From: Streptomyces sp. 1-11
GTDB taxonomy: Bacteria > Actinomycetota > Actinomycetes > Streptomycetales > Streptomycetaceae
NCBI RefSeq assembly: GCF_007176755.1
Contig: NZ_BJTV01000012.1
Location: 123,348-187,347 of the forward strand
Direction: 5' to 3'
Length of the DNA stretch: 64,000 nt
Part shown: in pieces, positions 15,402 through 23,123 of the stretch
How the letters are laid out: each line of letters begins with the position of its first letter
Numbering within the stretch: position 1 is the first letter of the stretch
The notes under the pieces: model-generated
The model's input: only the letters and a program-made list of their open reading frames with translations
What the model was told of the DNA's origin: nothing
The model's database searches: none
Made by a program: the position numbers and the translations under genes

Positions 15402-15432
15402 GAAGGCCCTCCGCTTCGGCGGGGGGCCTTCG
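15402..15432. terminator. Terminator of the tRNA cluster (possibly bidirectional)
   Basis: 13-bp stem (one G-U pair) closed by a TTCG tetraloop, between the last tRNA and the convergent MerR gene. Confidence 0.88.
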
Positions 15433-15448
15433 CCGTTCCCGGCGCCGG

Positions 15449-16093
15449 TCACTCGAAGCCGTACCGCCGCGCCGTCTCCTCCTCCTGGGCCAGCCGGTGC
15501 AGCGCCCGCAGCACCGGCTCGTTGAGGACCGCCCCGAGCACCGCGAACTCGACCCGCTCCGCCCCCGCGGGGTGCGTCTCCATGTTGTCGAGGTCCAGGA
15601 CGGCCGTCCGGTGCATCAACTCGGCGTACGGAGCGAGCTGTTCGGCCCCCCAGTCGTAGCCGATCCGGCGGAACGCGGCCACCGCGACCACCAGCGAGCG
15701 GTACGTGGGCGAGATCGTCGTGAGCTGCTTGGTGTTCTCCCAGCCGAGCCGGTCCAGGAGGGCGGCGACCTCCCTGTGCGCCGCCCGGACGTACTCGTCG
15801 TCCTCGTCCGGCTCCGGCAGCTGCGGCAGCGCCCACATCGCCGCGCCCAGGCGGATCGTGCGGCCGAGCGAGTCGTCGTCCACATGCCCGAGCACCTCGC
15901 GCACCTTGGCCACCGGCACCCCGCCCACCTGGATCATCGCCCGCACCAGCCGCAGCCGGCGCAGGTGCTCCTCGTCGTACTCGGCCGTCCTGGGGCTGAC
16001 CTGGCGGCCCGGCGGCAGCAGCCCTTCGCGCAGGTAGTACTTGATCGTCGCCGTGGACACACCGCTGCGCTCGCTGAGCTCCGCCAGCCGCAT
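15449..16093 (-). CDS. MerR-family transcriptional regulator
   Basis: 214-residue regulator with an N-terminal MerR winged helix-turn-helix (MRLAELSERSGVSTATIKYYLREGLLPPGR), a wing and the linker EEHLRRLRLVRAMIQVGGVPVAKVREVL. It then has a helical effector domain of about 130 residues. The effector domain lacks an obvious cysteine metal-binding loop, so a metal sensor is unlikely. The ATG at 16091-16093 starts exactly at the family's canonical N-terminus. It is divergent from the DUF4188 gene across an 81-bp gap containing repeated GTGCC(A/G)CTATC half-sites, so it probably controls both itself and that gene. Confidence 0.92.
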   Translation of the reverse strand: MRLAELSERSGVSTATIKYYLREGLLPPGRQVSPRTAEYDEEHLRRLRLVRAMIQVGGVPVAKVREVLGHVDDDSLGRTIRLGAAMWALPQLPEPDEDDEYVRAAHREVAALLDRLGWENTKQLTTISPTYRSLVVAVAAFRRIGYDWGAEQLAPYAELMHRTAVLDLDNMETHPAGAERVEFAVLGAVLNEPVLRALHRLAQEEETARRYGFE

Positions 16094-16115
16094 CTCTTGC
16101 GCCTCTCCTTGGGAA

Positions 16116-16157
16116 GTGCCACTATCCAAGCATCGCCAGAAGGATAGTGCCGCTATC
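16116..16157. promoter_or_regulatory. Putative MerR operator in the divergent promoter
   Basis: The direct repeat GTGCCACTATC (16116-16126) and GTGCCGCTATC (16147-16157) is spaced 31 bp apart. Overlapping it is the inverted repeat CACTATCC (16120-16127) / GGATAGTG (16142-16149). Both lie between the MerR and DUF4188 starts. Confidence 0.65.
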
Positions 16158-16174
16158 TGTCGAGGGGGACCGGC

Positions 16175-16699
16175 ATGTTCGCGAAGCCCGTGCGGGGGCG
16201 TACGACCGCCGCGGTCGAAGGGGATGCGGTGGTGCTGCTCATAGGCATGAGGATCAACCACTTCCGGGCGGTGCACCAGTGGCTCCCGGTCATGCTGTCG
16301 ATGATCCGCATGCTGCGGCAGCTCGGGCGCGACCCCGGCCGGGGACTGCTGGGGCACGTGCTGCTGACGGCCTCGCCGCGGACGTACTACGTCGTCCAGT
16401 ACTGGGAGTCCAAGGACAAGCTGTACGCCTACGCGACCTCGCCGGAGATGTTCCACCACCGGGTCTGGGCGGCCGTCAACCGCAAGGAGCGCCAGGGCAA
16501 GGCGCGCGGGCACGTCGGGCTGTGGCACGAGGCGTACGTCGCACCCGAGGGCTCGCACGAGTCCATCTACCTCGACATGCCGGCCTTCGGCCTCGCGAAG
16601 GCGCACGGCCAGGTGCCGGTGGAGGTCCGCGGCCGCTACGCCGCGGACCGGTTCGCGCACCGTTCGCGGCCGGTGCCGGAGTCCGGGAAGACCGCCTGA
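16175..16699 (+). CDS. DUF4188 domain protein
   Basis: 174-residue protein of the DUF4188 family. The conserved features are GDAVVLLIGMRINHFRAVHQWLPV at the N-terminus, LLGHVLLTASPRTYYVVQYWES in the middle and SPEMFHHRVWAAVNRKERQ further on. The fold resembles dimeric alpha-beta barrel haem-binding or monooxygenase proteins, and some relatives are annotated next to phenylacetaldoxime dehydratases, but the function is unknown. The adjacent divergent MerR regulator and shared operator suggest an inducible response to a small molecule. Start ATG at 16175. Confidence 0.85.
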   Translation: MFAKPVRGRTTAAVEGDAVVLLIGMRINHFRAVHQWLPVMLSMIRMLRQLGRDPGRGLLGHVLLTASPRTYYVVQYWESKDKLYAYATSPEMFHHRVWAAVNRKERQGKARGHVGLWHEAYVAPEGSHESIYLDMPAFGLAKAHGQVPVEVRGRYAADRFAHRSRPVPESGKTA

Positions 16700-16792
16700 C
16701 CGAGAAGACCGCCTGACCGGGGGGACCGGGGAGGGCTCGCCGCGGCGTTGGGGCGGGCCCTTCCCGGTGCGCAGTTCCCGGGGCGCGCGGTC

Positions 16793-17509
16793 TCAGCCGG
16801 AGCGGCGCAGCGCCTCGGAGAGACGGGCCGCCGCGTCGATGACCGCCTGCGCGTGCATACGGCCCGGGTGACGGGACAGGCGCTCGATCGGGCCGGAGAC
16901 GGACACCGCGGCCACCACGCGGTTGGAGGGGCCGCGCACGGGCGCGGAGACGGACGCCACGCCCGGCTCGCGCTCGCCGATGGACTGGGCCCAGCCGCGC
17001 CGCCGGACGCCCGACAGGGCGGTCGCCGTGAACCGGGCGCCCTGCAGACCGCGGTGCAGCCGCTCCGGCTCCTCCCAGGCCATGAGGATCTGGGCGGAGG
17101 AGCCGGCCTTCATCGTCAGCGTGGAGCCGACCGGGACCGTGTCCCGCAGGCCGGACAGGCGTTCCGCCGCGGCCACACAGATCCGCATGTCACCCTGGCG
17201 CCGGTAGAGCTGCGCGCTCTCGCCGGTGACATCGCGGAGGTGGGTGAGCACGGGGCCCGCCGTGGCCAGCAGGCGGTCCTCGCCGGCCGCCGCCGCCAGT
17301 TCCGCGAGGCGCGGGCCGAGGATGAACCGGCCCTGCATGTCGCGTGCCACCATGCGGTGGTGTTCCAGGGCCACGGCCAGGCGGTGGGCCGTGGGTCGTG
17401 CCAGTCCGGTGGCGCCGACCAGACCCGCGAGGGTGGCCGGACCGGACTCCAGAGCGCTCAGGACGAGGGCCGCCTTGTCCAGAACGCCGACGCCGCTACT
17501 GTTGTCCAT
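16793..17509 (-). CDS. ndgR: IclR-family regulator NdgR
   Basis: 238-residue IclR-type regulator. The N-terminal winged helix is KAALVLSALESGPATLAGLVGATGLARPTAHRLAVAL, and the C-terminal IclR effector domain includes RLSGLRDTVPVGSTLTMKAGSSAQILMAW and the family signature GWAQSIGEREPGVASVSAPV. NdgR of S. coelicolor controls leucine biosynthesis, nitrogen-source-dependent growth and antibiotic production. It lies upstream of and divergent from leuCD, as here, and binds that intergenic region. I start it at the ATG at 17507-17509 (MDNSSGVGVLDK); upstream in-frame codons are not part of the family. Confidence 0.96.
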   Translation of the reverse strand: MDNSSGVGVLDKAALVLSALESGPATLAGLVGATGLARPTAHRLAVALEHHRMVARDMQGRFILGPRLAELAAAAGEDRLLATAGPVLTHLRDVTGESAQLYRRQGDMRICVAAAERLSGLRDTVPVGSTLTMKAGSSAQILMAWEEPERLHRGLQGARFTATALSGVRRRGWAQSIGEREPGVASVSAPVRGPSNRVVAAVSVSGPIERLSRHPGRMHAQAVIDAAARLSEALRRSG

Positions 17510-17701
17510 GCAACGATACTCGCGTCTCACTCTGTGAAACGCAAGTTCAATTTTCCGTGGAAAGCGCCACCCTGGAATCAGACAGCGGCCCGAGCAGCAC
17601 AGGGCCCGGCGGCGGACGCCCGAGGATCACCGGGGCGCGGGCGCCGTCTCCCCAAGATCTCTAGTTGGGCCGGTGGACGCTTGCCGGCCGAAGGGAAAGC
17701 G
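17510..17701. promoter_or_regulatory. ndgR-leuC divergent control region
   Basis: 192 bases between the two starts. The part next to ndgR is AT-richer (GAAACGCAAGTTCAATTTTC around 17536), the sort of place where the ndgR promoter and NdgR sites are expected. The exact sites are not resolved by eye. Confidence 0.5.
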
Positions 17702-19129
17702 ATGGGTAGGACACTCGCGGAGAAGGTCTGGGACGACCACGTCGTCCGGCGCGCCGAGGGCGAGCCCGACCTCCTCTACATCGATCTGCACCTGCTGCAC
17801 GAGGTGACCAGCCCGCAGGCCTTCGACGGACTGCGCAAGAGCGGCCGCCAGGTGCGCCGTCTCGACCTCACCATCGCGACCGAGGACCACAACACCCCGA
17901 CCCTGGACATCGACAAGCCCATCGCCGACCCCGTCTCCCGCGCCCAGCTGGAGACGCTGCGCAAGAACTGCGCCGAGTTCGGGGTGCGGCTGCACCCGCT
18001 GGGCGACGTCGAGCAGGGCGTCGTGCACGTCGTCGGCCCCCAGCTCGGCCTGACCCAGCCCGGCACCACCGTGGTCTGCGGCGACTCCCACACCTCGACG
18101 CACGGCGCCTTCGGCGCGCTGGCGTTCGGCATCGGCACCTCCCAGGTGGAGCACGTGCTGGCCACCCAGACGCTGCCGATGGCCCGCCCCAGGACCATGG
18201 CCATCACCGTCGAGGGCGAGCTGCCCGAGGGCGTCACCGCCAAGGACCTGATCCTGGCGATCATCGCGCGGATCGGCACCGGCGGCGGCCAGGGCTACGT
18301 CCTGGAGTACCGCGGCCCCGCCATCGAGAAGCTCTCGATGGAGGCCCGGATGACCATCTGCAACATGTCGATCGAGGCCGGCGCCCGCGCGGGCATGATC
18401 GCCCCCGACGAGACCACCTTCGAGTACCTCAAGGGCCGCCCGCACGCCCCCGAGGGCGCCGACTGGGACGCCGCGGTCGAGTACTGGAAGACCCTGCGCA
18501 CCGACGAGGACGCCGTCTTCGACGCCGAGGTCGTCATCGACGCCGCCGAACTGTCGCCGTTCGTCACCTGGGGCACCAACCCGGGCCAGGGCGCGCCGCT
18601 TTCGGCGTCCGTCCCCGACCCGGCTTCGTACGAAGACGCTTCGGAGCGGCTCGCCGCCGAAAAGGCCCTGGAGTACATGGGGTTGGAGGCCGGCCAGCCG
18701 CTGCGCTCCATCGGCGTGGACACCGTCTTCGTAGGCTCGTGCACCAACGGCCGCATCGAGGACCTGCGCGCCGCCGCCGAACTGCTGCGCGGCCGCAAAG
18801 TCGCCGACGGCGTACGGATGCTGGTCGTCCCGGGCTCCGCGCGGGTCGGTCTGCAGGCCGTCTCCGAGGGCCTGGACGTGGTCTTCAAGGAGGCCGGCGC
18901 CGAGTGGCGGCACGCGGGCTGCTCGATGTGCCTCGGCATGAACCCCGACCAGCTCGCCCCCGGTGAGCGCTCCGCCTCCACCTCCAACCGCAACTTCGAA
19001 GGACGGCAGGGCAAGGGCGGCCGCACCCACCTGGTGTCGCCGCAGGTCGCGGCGGCCACCGCGGTCCTGGGGCACCTGGCCTCGCCCGCCGACCTGACCG
19101 ACGACCGCACGCCCGCTGGAGTCCGATAA
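17702..19129 (+). CDS. leuC: 3-isopropylmalate dehydratase large subunit
   Basis: 475-residue aconitase-family subunit that, with LeuD, isomerises 2-isopropylmalate to 3-isopropylmalate in leucine biosynthesis. Iron-sulphur ligands are visible as VGSCTNGR near residue 345 and the CSMC pair in AGCSMCLGMNPD near 408. DSHTSTHGAFGALAFGIGTS is the aconitase signature, and SNRNFEGRQG near the C-terminus is also characteristic. Start ATG at 17702, after AAGGGAAAGCG. leuD begins 2 nt after its stop, so the two are one operon, divergent from the regulator ndgR. Confidence 0.98.
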   Translation: MGRTLAEKVWDDHVVRRAEGEPDLLYIDLHLLHEVTSPQAFDGLRKSGRQVRRLDLTIATEDHNTPTLDIDKPIADPVSRAQLETLRKNCAEFGVRLHPLGDVEQGVVHVVGPQLGLTQPGTTVVCGDSHTSTHGAFGALAFGIGTSQVEHVLATQTLPMARPRTMAITVEGELPEGVTAKDLILAIIARIGTGGGQGYVLEYRGPAIEKLSMEARMTICNMSIEAGARAGMIAPDETTFEYLKGRPHAPEGADWDAAVEYWKTLRTDEDAVFDAEVVIDAAELSPFVTWGTNPGQGAPLSASVPDPASYEDASERLAAEKALEYMGLEAGQPLRSIGVDTVFVGSCTNGRIEDLRAAAELLRGRKVADGVRMLVVPGSARVGLQAVSEGLDVVFKEAGAEWRHAGCSMCLGMNPDQLAPGERSASTSNRNFEGRQGKGGRTHLVSPQVAAATAVLGHLASPADLTDDRTPAGVR

Positions 19130-19131
19130 CC

Positions 19132-19725
19132 ATGGAAGCCTTCACCACCCACACCGGCCGGGCCGTCCCGCTGCGCCGCGGCAACGTGGACACCGACCAG
19201 ATCATCCCCGCCCACTGGCTCAAGAAGGTGACGCGGGACGGCTTCGAGGACGGGCTGTTCGAGGCCTGGCGCAAGGACCCGGAGTTCGTGCTCAACCGTC
19301 CCGAGCGCCAGGGCGCCACCGTCCTGGTCGCCGGTCCGGACTTCGGCACCGGTTCCTCCCGGGAGCACGCCGTCTGGGCGCTGCAGAACTACGGCTTCAA
19401 GACCGTGATCTCCTCCCGGTTCGCGGACATCTTCCGTGGCAACTCGCTGAAGAACGGGCTGCTCACGGTGGTGCTCGACCAGAAGGTCGTGGACCGGCTG
19501 TGGGAGCTGACCGAGGCGGACCCGCAGGTGGAGATCACCGTCGACCTCGAGGCCCGCGAGGTGCGCGCCCCGGGTGTGACCGCCCCCTTCGAGCTGGACG
19601 AGAACTCCCGCTGGCGGCTGCTGAACGGGCTGGACGACATCTCCATCACCCTGCGGAACGAGGCCGACATCGCCGCCTACGAGGGCGGGCGGCCCGCCTA
19701 CAAGCCGCGCACGCTCCAGGTCTGA
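19132..19725 (+). CDS. leuD: 3-isopropylmalate dehydratase small subunit
   Basis: 197-residue swivel-domain subunit partnering LeuC. Family motifs are NVDTDQIIPAHWLKKVTRDGFEDGLF, the GPDFGTGSSREHAVWAL substrate-binding loop, and SRFADIFRGNSLKNGLL. It starts 2 nt after leuC. A 15-bp perfect hairpin about 47 nt after the stop ends the operon. Confidence 0.98.
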   Translation: MEAFTTHTGRAVPLRRGNVDTDQIIPAHWLKKVTRDGFEDGLFEAWRKDPEFVLNRPERQGATVLVAGPDFGTGSSREHAVWALQNYGFKTVISSRFADIFRGNSLKNGLLTVVLDQKVVDRLWELTEADPQVEITVDLEAREVRAPGVTAPFELDENSRWRLLNGLDDISITLRNEADIAAYEGGRPAYKPRTLQV

Positions 19726-19771
19726 CCCGAGGGCCCCGGCAGGTCGACTTTCGGCCACCCCAACACCCCGC

Positions 19772-19804
19772 CTGTACCCCCGATCGCCACGATCGGGGGT
19801 ACAG
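19772..19804 (+). terminator. Terminator after leuCD
   Basis: Perfect 15-bp stem (CTGTACCCCCGATCG and its complement) with a 3-nt loop. No U tract. Confidence 0.82.
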
Positions 19805-19989
19805 CCATGTCTGCACCCGAACGGCCCCGCGCGGGTGATCGTGGGGACACAACTTCCCACGTTAGAGCGGTGTTTGGCCGGGTAGACGCCCGGCGTGGGC
19901 GCGCTCCGCGCGAGTGCCGACACGACTGTCCGGCGCGGCAGTTGCACCCTGCGCAGGCGACAACTCGCCCCAGATGGCACAATCTGTGC

Positions 19990-20220
19990 ATGGACCACGA
20001 CGGCCAACTCCAGCTCTATGCGGCAGTCGCGGGCCGGCTCAAGGAAGCGCACTCGAGGGTGCGCGCACTGCAAGTCCCGGAGGGCGTACGGATGGCGCTG
20101 ACCCGGAAGCTGCTGGTCATTACGGCCGCGGCCAAGCACGATCTCGCCGGTGCGGCAAGGCGACTGGAGCGGTTCATCGCGGACCTCGACGAGGGACGGT
20201 TCCCCGAAGAGGACCGCTGA
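19990..20220 (+). CDS. Small conserved actinobacterial protein of unknown function
   Basis: 76-residue helical protein (MDHDGQLQLYAAVAGRLK...), soluble, with no signal peptide. It has two amphipathic helices around VRALQVPEGVRMALTRKLLVITAAAKHDL and an acidic C-terminus. I recall close homologues at the same place, between leuD and hupS, in other Streptomyces, but know no function. The open frame extends upstream to 19807; I chose the ATG at 19990 because homologues start there and coding bias is weaker before it. The stop codon sits in the loop of a perfect 8-bp hairpin (20210-20228), which may act as its terminator. Confidence 0.78.
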   Translation: MDHDGQLQLYAAVAGRLKEAHSRVRALQVPEGVRMALTRKLLVITAAAKHDLAGAARRLERFIADLDEGRFPEEDR

Positions 20221-20276
20221 GCGGTCCTGGGCAGCCGACTTCGCTGCGGCACAAGGGTGATAAGCCCGTTTCGTGT

Positions 20277-20305
20277 TTGATTTGCGGTATATATCTGCCT
20301 AACGT
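20277..20305 (+). promoter_or_regulatory. hupS promoter
   Basis: TTGATT - 17 nt - TAACGT in an unusually AT-rich stretch. Transcription would start near 20312, about 45 nt before the GTG start. Confidence 0.72.
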
Positions 20306-20356
20306 GCGAAAAAGCTTGAACACTTTCGTTCTGGCGATGTCTCCGAAGGGGAAGAC

Positions 20357-21010
20357 GTGAACAAGGCGCAGCTCGTAGAAGCGATTGCCGACAAGTTGGG
20401 TGGCCGCCAGCAGGCGGCCGACGCTGTCGATCATGTTCTGGACGCCATCGTCCGCGCGGTCGTCGCGGGCGAGCGGGTCTCGGTCACCGGCTTCGGGTCC
20501 TTCGAGAAGGTGGACCGCCCCGCCCGCTACGCCCGTAACCCCCAGACGGGCGAGCGGGTTCGCGTGAAGAAGACCTCCGTGCCGCGCTTCCGCGCCGGTC
20601 AGGGATTCAAGGACCTGGTGAGCGGCTCGAAGAAGCTGCCGCGGGGCGGCGAGGTCTCGGTGAAGAAGGCGCCCAAGGGCAGCCTGTCGGGCGCGCCGCC
20701 CACCATCGCCAAGGCCGTGGGCAAGAAGGCCGCCACCAAGAAGACCACCGCGGCCGCGAAGAAGGCCGCCGCGAAGAAGGCGACGCCGGCCGCGAAGAAG
20801 ACCACGGCCGCCGCCAAGAAGACGACCGCGAAGAAGACGACGGGCACCAAGGCCGCCGCGAAGAAGACCACCACGGCCAAGGCCGCCGCCAAGAAGACCA
20901 CCGCCAAGAAGGCCCCGGCGAAGAAGGTCACCGCCAAGAAGGCCCCGGCCAAGAAGTCGACGGCTCGCAAGACCACCGCCAAGAAGGCCACCGCCCGCAA
21001 GGCGTCTTGA
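20357..21010 (+). CDS. hupS: HU-family histone-like protein with lysine-rich tail
   Basis: 217-residue nucleoid protein. Residues 1-95 are a complete HU domain (MNKAQLVEAIADKLGG, VSVTGFGSFEKVDRPARYARNPQTGE, VPRFRAGQGFKDLV). From about residue 115 the protein is a low-complexity tail of KKT, KKA and KKTTA repeats similar to histone H1. HU bends and compacts DNA. HupS of S. coelicolor is induced during sporulation and compacts spore nucleoids; the tail is typical of actinobacterial HU. The GTG start is preceded by AGGGGAA. The gene is monocistronic, with a promoter at 20277 and a terminator at 21033. Confidence 0.97.
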   Translation: MNKAQLVEAIADKLGGRQQAADAVDHVLDAIVRAVVAGERVSVTGFGSFEKVDRPARYARNPQTGERVRVKKTSVPRFRAGQGFKDLVSGSKKLPRGGEVSVKKAPKGSLSGAPPTIAKAVGKKAATKKTTAAAKKAAAKKATPAAKKTTAAAKKTTAKKTTGTKAAAKKTTTAKAAAKKTTAKKAPAKKVTAKKAPAKKSTARKTTAKKATARKAS

Positions 21011-21032
21011 TATCACCAGGGCACTCACGCGC

Positions 21033-21063
21033 CGGGCCGGACTCCCCTCGGGAGTCCGGCCCG
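21033..21063 (+). terminator. Terminator after hupS
   Basis: 14-bp perfect stem (21033-21046 with 21050-21063) with loop CTC, 22 nt after the hupS stop. Confidence 0.85.
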
Positions 21064-21112
21064 CGGCCTTCGGCCGGTTTGATCAACGGCCCTGGAGCTT
21101 GTCGGACAGGCC

Positions 21113-21316
21113 CTAGAACGTCTGCAGCGTCACCAGGGTGATCCGCCGGGCCGCGCCCTCGTCCTCCGTCTCGATCCGCACTCGCTGCCCGGGCCGCAGC
21201 AGCCGCAGCCCGCCCGCGTCGAACGCCGCCGCGTCGAAGGGCACGGGAGTGCCGTCGTCGAGCAGCACCTGCCCGCTGCGGGTGCCGGGGTCGTACGTGT
21301 ACGCGGTGGCCTGCAT
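21113..21316 (-). CDS. Small cold-shock-like (beta-barrel) protein
   Basis: 67-residue protein, MQATAYTYDPGTRSGQVLLDDGTPVPF... The pattern of short beta-strands, including SGQVLLDDGTPVPFDA and LLRPGQRVRIETE, resembles the cold-shock/OB fold, but the RNP motifs are not clear. I recall close homologues in most streptomycetes at this locus. It may bind nucleic acid, which is inference only. It is convergent with hupS; start ATG at 21314-21316. Confidence 0.8.
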   Translation of the reverse strand: MQATAYTYDPGTRSGQVLLDDGTPVPFDAAAFDAGGLRLLRPGQRVRIETEDEGAARRITLVTLQTF

Positions 21317-21426
21317 GCCGGCCAGCGTAGTGCCTGCGCGGGCCCGCCGCCGGGCCGCGGGTACGCGCAGGAGGCCCGCCCGCCACGGCTGATCGCGCCC
21401 CTGCCGGCGCCGCTCGGGGACACCGC

Positions 21427-22065
21427 TCAGGACTCCGGGATCAGCAGCCCCGCCGACACCGCCGCCGTGTACGGCCCCACACCCAGTGCCAGCGCGGCCC
21501 GCAGATCCTCACCCGTGTCCACGTCCTGCCGTACGGAATTCACGTCCGGCAGCCCGAGTTCCGCCGCGCCGGACGCCCGGTGCCGGGCACGGGAATCGGT
21601 GCCGAATGCCGGCCGCAACGGCTGTCCGGGCGCCGCCGCCAGCAGAGTCGTGCCCACCGCGGCCGCGTCCGCGAGAAAGGCCCGCGGATATCCGGCCGCC
21701 GCGTCCAGCACGCGGGACAATTCATCCGGGCGCAGCGCCGGAAGATCCGCGTTCAGCGCCGCGACCGCGGCGGCCGGCCGCGATTCCCGTACGGCGAAGG
21801 CGCCGTGGGCGAGCGCGGCGTTCAGCCCGCTGCCAGGGGCGTCCGGGACGATCCTGGCCCCCAGCGCCTCCAGCGCCCGGGCCGCAAGCTGATCGTCCGT
21901 GACGACCACCACACCCGCGACGGCCGCGCAGGCCAGCGCCGCGGCCACGGTGTCCTGCGCGAACGCGAGCGCGAGACCCGGGCGCACCCCGTCCGCGGCG
22001 GTGTCCGAAAGCCTGCTCTTGGCCCGCGCCAAAGGCTTCAGGGGGATGACCAAGGTCCACTGCAC
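21427..22065 (-). CDS. cofC: 2-phospho-L-lactate guanylyltransferase
   Basis: 212-residue nucleotidyltransferase of coenzyme F420 biosynthesis. It activates 2-phospholactate (or phosphoenolpyruvate in actinobacteria) with GTP before FbiA (CofD) transfers it to the deazaflavin Fo. The N-terminal signature VIPLKPLARAKSRLS matches the nucleotide-binding loop. LNADLPALRPDEL supplies the metal-binding Asp, and GTTLLAA with FGTDSRARH forms the distal part. The GTG start is at 22063-22065. It is divergent from plsC across 215 bp and not in an operon with other F420 genes. Confidence 0.94.
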   Translation of the reverse strand: MQWTLVIPLKPLARAKSRLSDTAADGVRPGLALAFAQDTVAAALACAAVAGVVVVTDDQLAARALEALGARIVPDAPGSGLNAALAHGAFAVRESRPAAAVAALNADLPALRPDELSRVLDAAAGYPRAFLADAAAVGTTLLAAAPGQPLRPAFGTDSRARHRASGAAELGLPDVNSVRQDVDTGEDLRAALALGVGPYTAAVSAGLLIPES

Positions 22066-22280
22066 CGGCGTACCGTCCCTCTCTCGTCGCGCTCATTGTC
22101 ACCCGGCGCCTCCGGCCGGCCGGGTGCCGGCGGGGACGCGAGGCTCCCGGCGGAGCGGTGGCCGGGGACGGGCGGGCGTACGGTGTTCTCGACAGACCGG
22201 CGGCCTGGGGCGACACTTGTGCGGCTCCCGGCCGAGGTGCCGAGATGACAGCCCTTAGAGGCCTAGAGGAAGGTGTCCGC

Positions 22281-23123
22281 GTGCCCCGCCGCCAAATCGG
22301 GTTCTGGTACCGCTTCGCTGCGGTCCTCTGCAAACCGCCGCTGGTGGTTCTGATCAAGCGGGACTGGCGCGGAATGGAACACATTCCGGCCGAGGGCGGA
22401 TTTATCACCGCGGTGAACCACAATTCACACGTGGACCCCTTCGCATACGCGCACTATCAGTACAACACCGGACGGGTTCCGCGATTCCTGGCGAAGAGCG
22501 GCCTTTTCAAGAAGGGATTGGTCGGCGCCGCCATGCGCGGCACCGGGCAGATCCCCGTCTACCGCGAGAGCACGGACGCGCTCAGCGCGTTCCGGGCCGC
22601 GATCGACGCCGTGGAGCGCGGCGAGTGCGTCGCCTTCTACCCCGAGGGCACCCTCACCCGCGACCCCGACGGCTGGCCCATGACCGCCAAGACCGGCGCT
22701 GCCCGCGTGGCCCTGCAGACCAAGTGCCCGGTGATCCCGGTCGCCCAGTGGGGCTGCAACGAACTGCTGCCGCCCTACGCCAAGAAGCCCCACCTCCTGC
22801 CCCGCAAGACGCACCACGTCCTCGCCGGACCGCCGGTGGACCTCTCCCGCTTCTACGACCGGGAGATGACCGCCGACGTCCTGAAGGAGGCGACGGAGGT
22901 CATCATGGCGGCCGTCACCCGCCTGCTGGAGGAGATTCGCGGCGAGAAGGCGCCCGAGACCCCCTACGACCCGCGCCGCGAGCGGGTCGAGCAGCGCCGC
23001 AGGACCGCCGAACAGGCCGCGCGGCAGGCGGCCGCCGCGGAGACGGCCGTCGCGCAGACGCAGGCGGCCGGGGCCGGCCGGGACGTCTCGCGGACCGGCA
23101 CCGAGGAGGAGAGCGGCAAGTGA
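22281..23123 (+). CDS. plsC: 1-acyl-sn-glycerol-3-phosphate acyltransferase (PlsC-like)
   Basis: 280-residue PlsC-family acyltransferase. The HX4D catalytic motif is in NHNSHVDPF near residue 53, and the glycerophosphate-binding YPEGTLTRD is near 118. Residues 235-280 are a charged tail (RRERVEQRRRTAEQAA). It transfers an acyl group to lysophosphatidate in phospholipid synthesis, at the membrane face; there is no long hydrophobic helix beyond the N-terminal FAAVLCKPPLVVLI. I start it at the GTG at 22281 (MPRRQIGFWYRF); an ATG at 22245 would add 12 residues. Its stop overlaps the gpsA start, placing two glycerolipid steps together. Confidence 0.92.
   Translation: MPRRQIGFWYRFAAVLCKPPLVVLIKRDWRGMEHIPAEGGFITAVNHNSHVDPFAYAHYQYNTGRVPRFLAKSGLFKKGLVGAAMRGTGQIPVYRESTDALSAFRAAIDAVERGECVAFYPEGTLTRDPDGWPMTAKTGAARVALQTKCPVIPVAQWGCNELLPPYAKKPHLLPRKTHHVLAGPPVDLSRFYDREMTADVLKEATEVIMAAVTRLLEEIRGEKAPETPYDPRRERVEQRRRTAEQAARQAAAAETAVAQTQAAGAGRDVSRTGTEEESGK

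Noticed and set aside
20740..21000. Repetitive AAGAAG-type sequence as a mobile repeat or CRISPR-like array
   Set aside because: It is simply the coding sequence of the lysine-rich tail of HupS, with no regular spacer pattern. No CRISPR array was seen anywhere in the window.
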